From assembly GCF_900182645.1 (NCBI RefSeq), contig NZ_FXTA01000001.1, forward strand, positions 124,001 to 188,000: 64,000 bases of DNA, read 5' to 3'. The position numbers were made by a program, and so were the translations under genes. Source of the DNA: Flavobacterium resistens. Its GTDB lineage: Bacteria; Bacteroidota; Bacteroidia; Flavobacteriales; Flavobacteriaceae. The notes beneath the pieces were generated by a model. That model saw nothing but the letters and a program-made list of their open reading frames with translations, was not told the origin of the DNA and made no database searches. This document shows, one piece after another, positions 24,907 through 35,555 of the stretch (position 1 is its first letter; each line of letters opens with the position of its first letter).

Positions 24907-26814
24907 TTAAATTTTTCCTTTCGTAATTTCATCTACAACTTCAGGGTTCAATAATGTTGAAGTATCTCCAAAATTAGAAAAATCACCTTCTGCTATTTTA
25001 CGTAAAATTCTACGCATAATTTTTCCAGAACGAGTTTTTGGCAAACCAGACACAAATTGAATTTTGTCTAATTTTGCAATTGGTCCAATGTGGTCAGAAA
25101 TGTATTGATTGATTTCTTTAGACAAGTTTTCTTTATTTCTAACTTCTCCAGTTTCTTTCAAGATTACATAACCATATAATGCATTTCCTTTAATATCATG
25201 TGGGAATCCAACAATTGCAGATTCTGCTACCGCTGGGTGTTCGTTAATAGCATCTTCAATTGGAGCAGTTCCTAAATTATGACCAGAAACAATCACAACA
25301 TCATCTACTCTACCCGTAATTCTGTAATATCCAACTTCATCTCTTAATGCACCGTCTCCTGTAAAATATTTCCCAGGGAAAGCGGAGAAGTAAGTTTCTT
25401 TATAACGATCATGATTATTCCAGATTGTTCTTGCAATTCCAGGCCATGGAAATTTAATACACAAACTTCCAACTACTTGATTTCCTTCAATTTCATTACG
25501 TTTCTCATCCATTAAAACTGGCTGAATTCCCGGTAACGGCAAGGTTGCGTATGTTGGTTTTGTTGGAGTAACAAAAGCAATTGGAGAAATCATGATCCCA
25601 CCAGTTTCTGTTTGCCACCAGGTATCTACAACCGGACATCTTTTATCTCCTACGTGGTCATTGAACCAGTGCCAAGCTTCTTCATTGATTGGCTCTCCAA
25701 CAGATCCAATAACTTTTAAAGATTTCAAAGGATATTTCTGAATATAATCTAAGCTTTCTTTTGCTAATGAACGAATTGCTGTTGGTGCAGTATAAAATTG
25801 AGTGATTTTATGTTTTTCAATAATATCCCAAAAACGGCTAAAATCAGGATACGACGGAACTCCTTCGAAAATTACTGTTGTTCCTCCGTTCAATAATGGC
25901 CCATATAAAATGTATGAATGCCCAGTAATCCAGCCTATATCAGCTGTACACCAGAAAATATCATTTTCTTCGTGACTGAAAACATTTTTGAATGTATACG
26001 CTGTATAAACCATATAACCAGCTGTAGTATGAACCATTCCTTTTGGCTTACCAGTTGATCCTGAAGTATATAAAATAAACAAAGGATCTTCGGCGTCCAT
26101 AATTTCAGCAACACTATTGTCTAGAGCTGCATCTAACAATGGCTGTAACCAAATATCACGGCCTTCTTTCATTTTCACATCTGTTTTAGTTCTTTTAGCA
26201 ACTAAAACTTTTGTTACTGAAGGGCATGTTTCTAAAGCTTCGTCAACAATTCCTTTAAGATCAATTGTTTTGTTTCCTCTGTAACCTCCATCAGAAGTAA
26301 TAACCATTTTACATTCACAGTCATTAATTCTTGCAGAAACAGCTGATGCTGAAAATCCAGCAAAAACAACAGAATGTATTGCTCCAATTCTAGCACAAGC
26401 CAAAACAGAAACTGCCAATTCTGGAATCATTGGCAAATAAATACAAACTCTGTCCCCTTTACGTACACCTTGCTCGCGCAAAACATTCGCCATTTTTGAA
26501 ACGCGTTCGTATAATTCATTATATGTTATATGTAAAGCTTCTTCAGATGGATCATTCGGTTCAAAAATAATTGCCGTCTTCTCACCTCTTTTGCTTAAAT
26601 GCCTATCGATACAGTTTTTAGTAATATTAACTTTTGCGTCAGTAAACCATTTTACTTCAGCGTCAGCCATATTAAAATCAACTACTTTTTCCCATTGTTG
26701 GTACCATGTAAAATTTTCCTCAGCGATTTTACCCCAAAATTTTCTTGGTTCCCTTATTGACTTATTGTAATGTTTAAAATATTGTTCTAAATTTTCAATT
26801 TTATAATAACTCAT
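24907..26814 (-). CDS. acs: acetyl-CoA synthetase
   Basis: The 635-residue protein has all signatures of AMP-forming acetate-CoA ligase: YTSGSTGKPKGMVH (AMP-binding P-loop), DTWWQTETGG (acetate pocket, with the conserved Trp) and PKTRSGKIMRR near the C terminus, the Lys of which is the usual regulatory acetylation site. It makes acetyl-CoA from acetate, ATP and CoA in the cytoplasm. Convergent with the DUF294/exonuclease-like operon, whose homologues elsewhere accompany acs. No permease is adjacent. Confidence 0.95.
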   Translation of the reverse strand: MSYYKIENLEQYFKHYNKSIREPRKFWGKIAEENFTWYQQWEKVVDFNMADAEVKWFTDAKVNITKNCIDRHLSKRGEKTAIIFEPNDPSEEALHITYNELYERVSKMANVLREQGVRKGDRVCIYLPMIPELAVSVLACARIGAIHSVVFAGFSASAVSARINDCECKMVITSDGGYRGNKTIDLKGIVDEALETCPSVTKVLVAKRTKTDVKMKEGRDIWLQPLLDAALDNSVAEIMDAEDPLFILYTSGSTGKPKGMVHTTAGYMVYTAYTFKNVFSHEENDIFWCTADIGWITGHSYILYGPLLNGGTTVIFEGVPSYPDFSRFWDIIEKHKITQFYTAPTAIRSLAKESLDYIQKYPLKSLKVIGSVGEPINEEAWHWFNDHVGDKRCPVVDTWWQTETGGIMISPIAFVTPTKPTYATLPLPGIQPVLMDEKRNEIEGNQVVGSLCIKFPWPGIARTIWNNHDRYKETYFSAFPGKYFTGDGALRDEVGYYRITGRVDDVVIVSGHNLGTAPIEDAINEHPAVAESAIVGFPHDIKGNALYGYVILKETGEVRNKENLSKEINQYISDHIGPIAKLDKIQFVSGLPKTRSGKIMRRILRKIAEGDFSNFGDTSTLLNPEVVDEITKGKI

Positions 26815-26977
26815 ATGTTTCTTGGAATTTTTTTTATAAATGTATTAAATCTCAGCGTATTCTTAAAATTATTTAATTCATAAATTTTGACAAATAAAAA
26901 CACATATTAAAAAAAATATCTCTTTTTATTGTGTTTAATATAAAAAAACACTTTTTTACATCAAAAAGCATATTACA

Positions 26978-27011
26978 AAAAAGGTGCAGCAAATAAATAC
27001 CACACCTTTTT
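26978..27011 (-). terminator. candidate terminator upstream of acs
   Basis: AAAAAGGTG (26978-26986) pairs with CACCTTTTT (27003-27011), with a T run in the lower-strand direction. It may catch readthrough from the ilv operon. Confidence 0.6.
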
Positions 27012-27161
27012 ATTTTTAACAATTTCAATAACAATTAATTTTGTAATTATAGAACTACAATACCTTCTCCTATTTTGAAAATAGAAGCATCTTTATTAAT
27101 TACAACAGAAATTTCAACAAGTATATTTATTATAAAATATACCCCATTATGAGGGATTAGC

Positions 27162-27195
27162 TTCACTTAACTTACTCTCGCTGAAGTTAAGTGAA
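27162..27195. repeat. perfect 12-bp stem-loop
   Basis: TTCACTTAACTT (27162-27173) and its exact complement (27184-27195) flank a 10-base loop. No T run follows on either strand, so it may be an RNA structure or protein site rather than a terminator. Confidence 0.7.
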
Positions 27196-27269
27196 TGCAA
27201 TATGCATCTATATCTAGTTTCTTAATAAGTGCTTACTAATTCAAAATATTATAAAATTTGATACAGTGC

Positions 27270-27300
27270 AAATCTCGCAAAATCCAATTTTGCGAGATTT
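27270..27300 (-). terminator. 13-bp hairpin after ilvC
   Basis: AAATCTCGCAAAA (27270-27282) pairs exactly with its complement at 27288-27300, with a 5-base loop, 13 bases beyond the ilvC stop. It ends or protects the ilvDBNC mRNA. The T-tract after it is weak. Confidence 0.65.
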
Positions 27301-27312
27301 CCCCAATTTTAA

Positions 27313-28782
27313 TTATCCAATTTTTTTCATTGCCGTCATAGATTCTCTCAACCATGCCCCTACTTCTTCAATAGGATGTTGGCGAATTTCTTTATTCACA
27401 GCAATCAAAACAGCATTATCTACTCCATTAGAAGTTGAAAATGGTTTTCCGATTATATTTGTTTCAACAGTTTTCATGAATTCTGTTAACAAAGGTTTAC
27501 AAGCGTGATCAAATAAGTAACATCCGTACTCAGCAGTATCAGAAATTACACGGTTCATTTCGAACAATTTTTTTCTTGCAATTGTATTAGCAATCAAAGG
27601 CAATTCGTGTAATGACTCGTAGTAAGCAGATTCTTCGATAATTCCAGCTTCTGTCATTGTTTCAAAAGCCAATTCAACACCAGCTTTAACCATTGCAATC
27701 ATCAATACTCCATTGTCGAAATATTCTTGCTCTGAGATTGGAGCTTCTTGCGGAGCTGTTTTTTCGAAATTAGTTTCTCCAGTTGCAGCTCTCCATTTCA
27801 ATAAGTTAACATCATCGTTAGCCCAATCGATCATCATAGTTCTTGAGAATTCTCCAGAAATAATATCATCTTGGTGTTTTTGGAACAACGGACGCATAAT
27901 GTCTTTCAATTCTTCTGCCAATTCGTAAGCTTCAATTTTTGCAGGATTAGAAAGACGATCCATCATATTTGTGATACCACCATGTTTCAAGGCTTCAGTG
28001 ATAGTCTCCCATCCGTATTGAATTAATTTTGAAGCATATGCAGCGTCGATTCCTTTTTCAACCATTTTATCAAAACATAAAATAGATCCAGTTTGCAATA
28101 ATCCACAAAGAATTGTTTGCTCACCCATTAAATCTGATTTTACTTCAGCAACGAAAGATGATTTTAAAACTCCTGCTTTATGTCCTCCAGTTGCTACAGC
28201 ATAAGCTTTTGCTTGATCTAAACCAAATCCGTTTGGATCATTTTCTGGGTGAACAGCAATAAGAGTTGGCACACCAAACCCTCTTTTGTATTCTTCACGA
28301 ACCTCAGAACCAGGACATTTTGGAGCACACATAATTACTGTGATATCTTTACGAATCTGCATTCCTTCTTCAACAATGTTGAATCCGTGAGAATATGCTA
28401 AAGTCGAACCTTGTTTCATTAATGGCATAATTGCAGTAACCACAGCAGTATGTTGTTTGTCTGGAGTTAAATTACACACTAAATCAGCAGTTGGAATCAA
28501 TTCTTCATACGTTCCTACTTTAAATCCATTTTCAGTTGCATTTTTATATGAAGCTCTTTTTTCAGCAATTGCATCTGCACGCAATGCGTAAGAAATATCT
28601 AAACCTGAATCTCTCATGTTTAAACCTTGATTCAAACCTTGTGCACCACAACCTACGATAACAACTTTTTTTCCTGCTAAAGCTGCGATTCCGTCTGCAA
28701 ATTCTGATTGCTCCATAAATTCGCAAACTCCTAGTTGCTCTAATTGTAATCTAAGTGGTAATGTGTTGAAATAATTTGCCAT
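27313..28782 (-). CDS. ilvC: ketol-acid reductoisomerase (class II, long form)
   Basis: The 489-residue protein is the long, E. coli-like form: Rossmann loop [17 protein letters not shown], then YALR (NADPH preference), [17 protein letters not shown] and repeated C-terminal knotted domains with [16 protein letters not shown]. It converts acetolactate and acetohydroxybutyrate to dihydroxy acids for Val, Ile and Leu synthesis. It is last in ilvD-ilvB-ilvN-ilvC. Confidence 0.97.
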   Translation of the reverse strand: MANYFNTLPLRLQLEQLGVCEFMEQSEFADGIAALAGKKVVIVGCGAQGLNQGLNMRDSGLDISYALRADAIAEKRASYKNATENGFKVGTYEELIPTADLVCNLTPDKQHTAVVTAIMPLMKQGSTLAYSHGFNIVEEGMQIRKDITVIMCAPKCPGSEVREEYKRGFGVPTLIAVHPENDPNGFGLDQAKAYAVATGGHKAGVLKSSFVAEVKSDLMGEQTILCGLLQTGSILCFDKMVEKGIDAAYASKLIQYGWETITEALKHGGITNMMDRLSNPAKIEAYELAEELKDIMRPLFQKHQDDIISGEFSRTMMIDWANDDVNLLKWRAATGETNFEKTAPQEAPISEQEYFDNGVLMIAMVKAGVELAFETMTEAGIIEESAYYESLHELPLIANTIARKKLFEMNRVISDTAEYGCYLFDHACKPLLTEFMKTVETNIIGKPFSTSNGVDNAVLIAVNKEIRQHPIEEVGAWLRESMTAMKKIG

Positions 28783-28844
28783 TTTTTTTTATTTAATGAA
28801 TTGTGTAATTTAATAATTGATTTAATATATAACTATGAATGATA

Positions 28845-29366
28845 TTATTTGAAAGTTTCCAATAATGTTGAAATCTCCATTTTTTCCTTAGAAACTGAAA
28901 TTCTTCCCGAACGTACAAACTGCATAATACCGTAAGGTTTAAATTTTGCATACAATTCTTCAATTTCAGAACGTCTTCCTGATTTTGAAATCACAAAAAA
29001 ATCACGAGAAACCGTCACAATTGTAGACTGGCTTTCTTTGATAATATTTTGAATTTGTTTCTCATCAAACAACAAACTTGAATTTATTTTGAACAAAGCA
29101 TTTTCTAAATAAATAGTCTCTTCATCTGTGTGATAAAACGCTTTTATAACTTCAATTTGTTTTTCAATTTGTCCAACAATATTCTGAACCCATTTCTCTG
29201 TAGTATTCACTACGATAATGAATCTTGAAACATTTTCTATTTCTGATTCTGAAACGTTTAGACTTAATATATTAATGTGACGCTTTAAGAATATTCCTGA
29301 TATTCTATTCAACAATCCAACATTATTTTCTGAGTATACCGATATGGTAAATGTTTTATCTTCCAT
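28845..29366 (-). CDS. ilvN: acetolactate synthase small (regulatory) subunit
   Basis: The 173-residue protein opens with an ACT domain (FTISVYSENNVGLLNRISGI) and has a C-terminal IlvH/IlvN-type domain. It activates the large subunit and makes it sensitive to valine feedback in homologues. Placed between ilvB and ilvC with gaps of 62-83 bp. Confidence 0.93.
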   Translation of the reverse strand: MEDKTFTISVYSENNVGLLNRISGIFLKRHINILSLNVSESEIENVSRFIIVVNTTEKWVQNIVGQIEKQIEVIKAFYHTDEETIYLENALFKINSSLLFDEKQIQNIIKESQSTIVTVSRDFFVISKSGRRSEIEELYAKFKPYGIMQFVRSGRISVSKEKMEISTLLETFK

Positions 29367-29384
29367 TTTGTTTTAGTTTTATTT

Positions 29385-29436
29385 GTTACAAGTTTTATGT
29401 TACAAGTTGAGAACTTGAAACAAATAAACTTGAAAC
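29385..29436. repeat. imperfect inverted repeat in the ilvB-ilvN gap
   Basis: GTTACAAGTTTTATGTTACAAGTT (arm 29385-29408, quoted as two halves of 10 and 14) faces 29412-29436 with few mismatches and a 3-base loop. The right arm continues with the words TTGAAACCTGAAACC. It is an intercistronic hairpin inside the operon. Confidence 0.7.
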
Positions 29437-29449
29437 CTGAAACCTTTTT

Positions 29450-31138
29450 TTAGCTTAATCTAATTTCTGAAACACAAGCTCCTGTTGGAATCATTGGGAA
29501 AACGTTGTTTTCTTTTTCCACCATAACTTCCAAGAAGTAAGAATCTTTTGAAGCCAGCATTTCTGCTACAGCTTCATCTAAATCTTCACGTTGCGTTACT
29601 TTTTTAGATTTAATATGATACCCTTCTGCAATTGCAACAAAATTTGGATTAATCATTTTTGTTGATGCATATCGATTGTCAAAGAACAATTCCTGCCATT
29701 GACGTACCATTCCTAAAAATTCATTATTCAGAATAACAATCTTTACTGGAACCTGAGTTTGGAAAATTGTTCCCAATTCCTGAATTGTCATTTGGAATCC
29801 ACCATCACCAATAATCGCTACAACTTCACGCTCTGGCTTACCCATTTTTGCTCCAATTGCTGCTGGAAGCGCAAATCCCATTGTTCCTAATCCTCCAGAA
29901 GTAATATTACTTTTTGTTGAATTAAATTTTGCATAACGACAAGCAAACATTTGGTGCTGACCAACATCTGAAACGATAATCGCATCACCTTTTGAATGTT
30001 TATTGATCATTTCAATAGTTTCTCCCATTGAAATTCCTTTTCCATTAGTAGGATTCAACTCTTCTTTAATAACCGTATTATACTCAACTTCTTGTAACGC
30101 TTTAAATTCATTATGCCATAAATCGTGAGATTTAGCATCGATTAAAGGCAATAAAGCTGCTAGAGATTCTTTTACATCACCTAAAACCGCGATTTCAGTT
30201 TTAACGTTTTTATCAATTTCCGCAGGATCAATTTCGAAGTGAATTACTTTTGCTTGTTTCGCATAAGTAGCTAATTTTCCAGTAACACGGTCATCAAAAC
30301 GCATTCCGAAGGCAATTAAAACATCACATTCATTAGTCAATAAATTTGGACCATAATTACCGTGCATTCCAAGCATTCCAACATTTAAAGGATGATCTGT
30401 TGGCAAAGCCGATAATCCTAAAATTGTCCAAGCTGCAGGAATTCCTGATTTTTCTACTAAAGCTTTGAATTCTGCTTCAGCTTGTCCTAAAATAATTCCT
30501 TGTCCAAAAACAATGAAAGGTTTTTTAGCGCTATTGATTAAAGCTGCAGCTTCGGCAACTTTATCTAATTTTAATTTCGGAACTGGAACATAACTTCTGA
30601 TTCCTGTGCATTTTTCGTAGCTATAATCAAACTCGTCAAATTGTGCATTTTTAGTTATATCGATCAAAACTGGACCTGGACGGCCTGAGCGTGCGATATA
30701 AAAAGCTTTTGCAATAATTTCTGGAATTTGAGAAGCTTCAGTAATCTGAAAATTCCATTTTGTAACCGGAGTTGAAATTCCGATAATATCCGTTTCCTGA
30801 AACGCATCAGAACCTAATAAATGTCTTCCAACCTGACCTGTAATACAAACCATTGGAGTTGAATCGATTTGCGCATCTGCAATTCCTGTAACTAAATTTG
30901 TAGCACCAGGCCCAGATGTAGCAATTGCAACACCCACTTTTCCAGTAGCTCTGGCATAACCTTGAGCTGCATGCGTTGCTCCTTGTTCGTGACGAACTAA
31001 AACGTGGTGCAACTGATCCTGAAATTTATATAATTCATCGTAAACCGGCATGATTGCTCCTCCTGGATAACCATAAACCAAGTCCACACCTTCTTCTAAT
31101 AAACATCTTATAACGGCTTCTGCCCCTGATATTCTCAT
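29450..31138 (-). CDS. ilvB: acetolactate synthase large (catalytic) subunit
   Basis: The 562-residue protein begins MRISGAEAVIRCLLEEGVD and has the catalytic Glu in RHEQGATHAAQGYARATG and the thiamine diphosphate motif IIGDGGFQMTIQELGTIFQ...NNEFLGMVRQWQ. The start at 31138 is preferred; ten more codons are open upstream but unlike the family. It condenses pyruvate with pyruvate or 2-oxobutyrate. Second gene of the operon, 64 bp after ilvD. Confidence 0.96.
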   Translation of the reverse strand: MRISGAEAVIRCLLEEGVDLVYGYPGGAIMPVYDELYKFQDQLHHVLVRHEQGATHAAQGYARATGKVGVAIATSGPGATNLVTGIADAQIDSTPMVCITGQVGRHLLGSDAFQETDIIGISTPVTKWNFQITEASQIPEIIAKAFYIARSGRPGPVLIDITKNAQFDEFDYSYEKCTGIRSYVPVPKLKLDKVAEAAALINSAKKPFIVFGQGIILGQAEAEFKALVEKSGIPAAWTILGLSALPTDHPLNVGMLGMHGNYGPNLLTNECDVLIAFGMRFDDRVTGKLATYAKQAKVIHFEIDPAEIDKNVKTEIAVLGDVKESLAALLPLIDAKSHDLWHNEFKALQEVEYNTVIKEELNPTNGKGISMGETIEMINKHSKGDAIIVSDVGQHQMFACRYAKFNSTKSNITSGGLGTMGFALPAAIGAKMGKPEREVVAIIGDGGFQMTIQELGTIFQTQVPVKIVILNNEFLGMVRQWQELFFDNRYASTKMINPNFVAIAEGYHIKSKKVTQREDLDEAVAEMLASKDSYFLEVMVEKENNVFPMIPTGACVSEIRLS

Positions 31139-31202
31139 AGTATATTGTTTTTCAAGAATCAATTTCAATTTTCAATTGATTCTTGATATTATTGTTTTTT
31201 AA

Positions 31203-32876
31203 TTAATTATCGGTAACGCATCCTGTCGAAGCGCTTGACACCGATCTAGCGTACTTAAACAAAACTCCTCTATCAACTTTTAAAGGAGGCTGAACCCAAG
31301 CTGCTTTGCGAACAGCGAATTCTTCGTCAGATATCTTCAGGTCGATTGTATTTTTCTTAGCATCGATAGCAATTATATCCCCATCTTTTACTAGTGCAAT
31401 ACCACCACCGTCATATGCTTCTGGTGTAACGTGTCCTACCACGAAACCGTGTGAACCTCCGGAAAATCTACCGTCTGTGATTAGTGCACAGGTGCTTCCT
31501 AATCCGGCTCCAATAATTGCAGATGTAGGTTTTAGCATTTCAGGCATTCCCGGACCACCTTTTGGTCCACAACCTCTAATGACGACTACATTTCCTGGTT
31601 TAATTTTTCCGGCTTCAAGACCTGGGATTACTTCAAATTCACCTTCAAAAACAACAGCTGGCCCTTCAAAATACTCCCCTTCTTTTCCGCTGATTTTTGC
31701 TACAGCACCTTCAGAAGCTAGATTTCCGTATAAAACCTGAATATTTCCAGTTGGTTTTAGCGCTTTTTGAATTTCGTGAATTACTTCTTGTCCGTCTTGT
31801 AAATCTGGAGTTGAAGCTAAGTTTTCAGCTACAGTTTTTCCTGTTACAGTTAAACAATCTCCATGAATAAGTCCAACTTTCAATAGATATTTCATTACTG
31901 AAGGAATTCCTCCAACTTCATGAATATCTTCCATCATATATTTCCCACTTGGTTTCATATCAGCAAGAACAGGAGTTCTGTCATTAATTGCCTGAAAATC
32001 ATCCAAAGTAATTGTTATTCCAACTGAGTGAGCCATTGCAATTAAGTGCATAACTGCATTTGTAGAACCTCCTAAAACTGCTACAATTGTGATAGCATTT
32101 TCGAAAGCCTTTCGAGTCATGATATCTCTTGGCTTAATATCTTTTTCTAATAAAATTTTAATCGCAGCTCCGGCAGCAAGACATTCATCTCTTTTTTCCT
32201 GACTCAAAGCAGGATTTGAAGAGCTGTATGGCAAACTCATTCCTAATGCTTCGATTGCAGAAGACATAGTATTTGCAGTATACATTCCGCCACAAGCTCC
32301 AGCTCCTGGACAAGCATTTTTAATAACTCCTTTAAAATCTTCCGGAGTTATTTCTCCTTTTACTTTTTTCCCTAAAGCTTCAAAAGCGGAAACAATATTC
32401 AAAGATTCACCTTTCCATTTTCCAGAATGAATTGAACCTCCGTAAACCATCATTGACGGGCGGTTTAATCTTCCCATTGCGATCAACGCTCCAGGCATAT
32501 TTTTATCACATCCAGGAATTGCAATAATACTATCGTACCATTGTGCTCCTGCAACTGTTTCAATAGAATCTGCAATTACATCACGGGAAACCAAAGAATA
32601 ACGCATTCCTTCAGTTCCGTTTGAAATTCCATCACTAACACCAATGGTATTAAAAATAAGTCCGACAAGATCTGCATCCCAAACACCTTTTTTAACATCT
32701 TTTGCTAAATCATTCAAGTGCATGTTGCAAGTGTTACCATCGTAACCCATGCTCACAATTCCAACTTGTGCTTTTTTCAGATCTTCTTCAGTTAAACCAA
32801 TACCGTATAACATAGCTTGCGCCGCAGGCTGTGTCTGATCTTGAGTGATGGTTTTGCTGTACTTATTTAATTCCAT
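31203..32876 (-). CDS. ilvD: dihydroxy-acid dehydratase
   Basis: The 557-residue protein has the three cluster-binding cysteines at C50 (YDGNTC), C123 (PGCDKNMPG) and C195 ([10 protein letters not shown]), as in [Fe-S] dehydratases of the IlvD/Edd family. It dehydrates the IlvC product to 2-oxoacids. It is the first structural gene of ilvDBNC and lies just downstream of the leader peptide and attenuator, so it is the direct target of attenuation. Confidence 0.97.
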   Translation of the reverse strand: MELNKYSKTITQDQTQPAAQAMLYGIGLTEEDLKKAQVGIVSMGYDGNTCNMHLNDLAKDVKKGVWDADLVGLIFNTIGVSDGISNGTEGMRYSLVSRDVIADSIETVAGAQWYDSIIAIPGCDKNMPGALIAMGRLNRPSMMVYGGSIHSGKWKGESLNIVSAFEALGKKVKGEITPEDFKGVIKNACPGAGACGGMYTANTMSSAIEALGMSLPYSSSNPALSQEKRDECLAAGAAIKILLEKDIKPRDIMTRKAFENAITIVAVLGGSTNAVMHLIAMAHSVGITITLDDFQAINDRTPVLADMKPSGKYMMEDIHEVGGIPSVMKYLLKVGLIHGDCLTVTGKTVAENLASTPDLQDGQEVIHEIQKALKPTGNIQVLYGNLASEGAVAKISGKEGEYFEGPAVVFEGEFEVIPGLEAGKIKPGNVVVIRGCGPKGGPGMPEMLKPTSAIIGAGLGSTCALITDGRFSGGSHGFVVGHVTPEAYDGGGIALVKDGDIIAIDAKKNTIDLKISDEEFAVRKAAWVQPPLKVDRGVLFKYARSVSSASTGCVTDN

Positions 32877-32905
32877 TATGTATTATTTTATTTTAATTTT
32901 TGTTC

Positions 32906-32937
32906 AAAAAAAAAACCTTCCAGTATTTGGAAGGTTT
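32906..32937 (-). terminator. ilv attenuator terminator
   Basis: On the lower strand AAACCTTCCA is followed by a 5-base loop, TGGAAGGTTT and at least seven Ts (32913-32922 pairs with 32928-32937; poly-A on the upper strand at 32906-32915). It sits between the leader stop and ilvD. The alternative pairing GGAA..TTATA (32962-32972) with TATAA..TTCC (32929-32940) would use the 5' arm and prevent it. Confidence 0.85.
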
Positions 32938-32960
32938 ATAATATAGTTTTTCAATTATAT

Positions 32961-33038
32961 TTATAACATTCCCGACGCAGATGTGCTAATCACATTGACA
33001 ACAACGACAGAAGAAATAATAATAATTGAGATTTGCAT
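32961..33038 (-). CDS. ilvL: ilv operon leader peptide
   Basis: A 25-codon lower-strand frame begins ATG CAA ATC TCA and encodes MQISIIIISS, then VVVVNVIS, and ends ...GML-stop. It holds seven Ile (including IIII, residues 5-8 plus residues 3 and 17), five Val (VVVV and one more) and a Leu: exactly the amino acids made by the operon. Its stop is 23 bases before the terminator hairpin. Such a pattern cannot be explained by AT-richness alone because GTC/GTT/GTG valine codons are clustered. Stalling of the ribosome at low Ile/Val would favour the antiterminator. The start lies about 22 bases after a -7 element. Confidence 0.9.
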   Translation of the reverse strand: MQISIIIISSVVVVNVISTSASGML

Positions 33039-33059
33039 CTTTTCTATTTTTTAGTGAGA

Positions 33060-33067
33060 CAAAAGTA
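33060..33067 (-). promoter_or_regulatory. candidate ilv operon -7 element
   Basis: The lower strand reads TACTTTTG, matching TAnnTTTG, 21 bases before the leader ATG. It lies after leuB, so the ilv half has its own promoter. The TTG upstream (33100-33102) is too distant for a normal -33 box, so only the -7 is supported. Confidence 0.5.
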
Positions 33068-33149
33068 TAAAAACTTTAATGACTAAAAAAATAAAATCTC
33101 AACATTTTAAAGACTTCTTGTTGTTTTTTCTACGTTTTAACAAAAAATA

Positions 33150-34268
33150 TTAAACAATTGTCGATTGCCCAATACTTACATTGTCATTATTAAAATAAAG
33201 CAGATCATCTTTGCTGAAAATAAAATTAGAAACAAACTCCCCTACTTCATTTGTACCGAATTTTGAATCTGGTTTTAAATCAACCGTCACTACTTTAAAT
33301 TCTATTGCTTTTTCAACCGCTTGATAAATCACATTTGCTTCTTTAAACAAACCAAAATGTTCTAGCAACATTGCTGCTGATAAAATTGAAGCAATTGGAT
33401 TGGCAATATTTTTTCCTTTTGCCTGAGGATAAGAACCGTGAATTGGCTCAAACAAAGCATTTTTTTCTCCTAAAGATGCCGATGCCAATAGTCCAATTGA
33501 ACCTGTAATAACACTTGCTTCATCTGATAAAATATCTCCAAATAAATTCTCTGTCAAAATCACATCAAATTGTTTTGGATTTAAGATAATTTGCATCGCT
33601 GCATTATCAACAAATAAGAAGTCTAAAGCTACATCTGGATAACTTTCACCCACTTTCTGAACTACTTTTCTCCATAATCTTGAGGTTTCCAAAACATTTG
33701 CTTTATCAACCATTGTTAACTTTTTGCGTCGGTTTTGTGCCGATTTAAAAGCTAAATGTGCAATTCTGGTGATTTCTTCTTCTGAATATTCACATAAATC
33801 TGAAGCGTGTGTTCCTTCTTCATTTAATGTTTTTGCTCCAAAATAAGCGCCACCTGTTAATTCTCTGAAAATAGTAAAATCAGCGCCTTCAATAATTTCT
33901 CTTTTTAAAGGAGAAGATTCAACTAATGCTTTATACGGTTTAATTGGGCGAATGTTTGCGAACAAACCTAATTCCTTACGTAATTTTAACAATCCCTGTT
34001 CTGGACGAACTTTTGCATTTGGATTATTATCATATTTAGGATCTCCAATTGCGCCAAACAAAACAGCATCAGTATTCAGACAAAGATTAAGCGTTTGTTC
34101 CGGGAGCGGATTTCCTGTTTTATCAATTGCAACTGCACCCATAAGTGCTTCTTCAAAAACAAATTCATGATTGTAAACCTCGCCAATTGCGTATAATGCT
34201 TTTTTGGCTTGTAAAATTACTTCTGGTCCAATTCCGTCTCCTGGTAAAACTGCTATTTTCAAATTCAT
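33150..34268 (-). CDS. leuB: 3-isopropylmalate dehydrogenase
   Basis: The 372-residue protein has the decarboxylating dehydrogenase signatures: PGDGIGPEV near the N terminus, FGAIGDPKYD, RPEQGLLKLRKELGLFANIRP, and LSDEASVITGSIGLLASAS in the cofactor/metal region. It oxidises 3-isopropylmalate in leucine synthesis. It is 76 bp downstream of leuA. The isomerase genes leuC and leuD that usually accompany it are not in the window. Confidence 0.95.
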   Translation of the reverse strand: MNLKIAVLPGDGIGPEVILQAKKALYAIGEVYNHEFVFEEALMGAVAIDKTGNPLPEQTLNLCLNTDAVLFGAIGDPKYDNNPNAKVRPEQGLLKLRKELGLFANIRPIKPYKALVESSPLKREIIEGADFTIFRELTGGAYFGAKTLNEEGTHASDLCEYSEEEITRIAHLAFKSAQNRRKKLTMVDKANVLETSRLWRKVVQKVGESYPDVALDFLFVDNAAMQIILNPKQFDVILTENLFGDILSDEASVITGSIGLLASASLGEKNALFEPIHGSYPQAKGKNIANPIASILSAAMLLEHFGLFKEANVIYQAVEKAIEFKVVTVDLKPDSKFGTNEVGEFVSNFIFSKDDLLYFNNDNVSIGQSTIV

Positions 34269-34344
34269 AACGTCTCGTTCTTTATGATTTAAATCTTTAT
34301 TTTTTTTTCTATTTTCTTGCTTCTTTCTTCTATTCTCTTTTCAA

Positions 34345-35526
<1,182 letters not shown>

Positions 35527-35555
35527 TTATTTAATGTAATTTCACATTGTAATAA

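Larger units (their letters stand above)
26815..27312. other. gene-poor region between acs and ilvC with three hairpins
   Basis: The 498-bp gap holds three separate stem-loops described below. A possible lower-strand reading frame of 39 codons (27047-27166, GTG start) was seen between them; it is rich in Ile and Val but has no start signal, so it is not called as a gene. The region upstream of acs (26815-26960) is AT-rich without a clear -7/-33 pair. Confidence 0.5.

Noticed and set aside
27047..27166. 39-codon GTG-start frame between acs and ilvC as a true gene
   Set aside because: No start signal, low-GC DNA easily gives Ile/Val-rich frames, and the start lies in a stem; reported only as an observation.
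31306..31740. 144-codon open frame opposite ilvD
   Set aside because: It lies wholly inside a well-conserved enzyme gene, with proline/serine-rich antisense composition and no family match.
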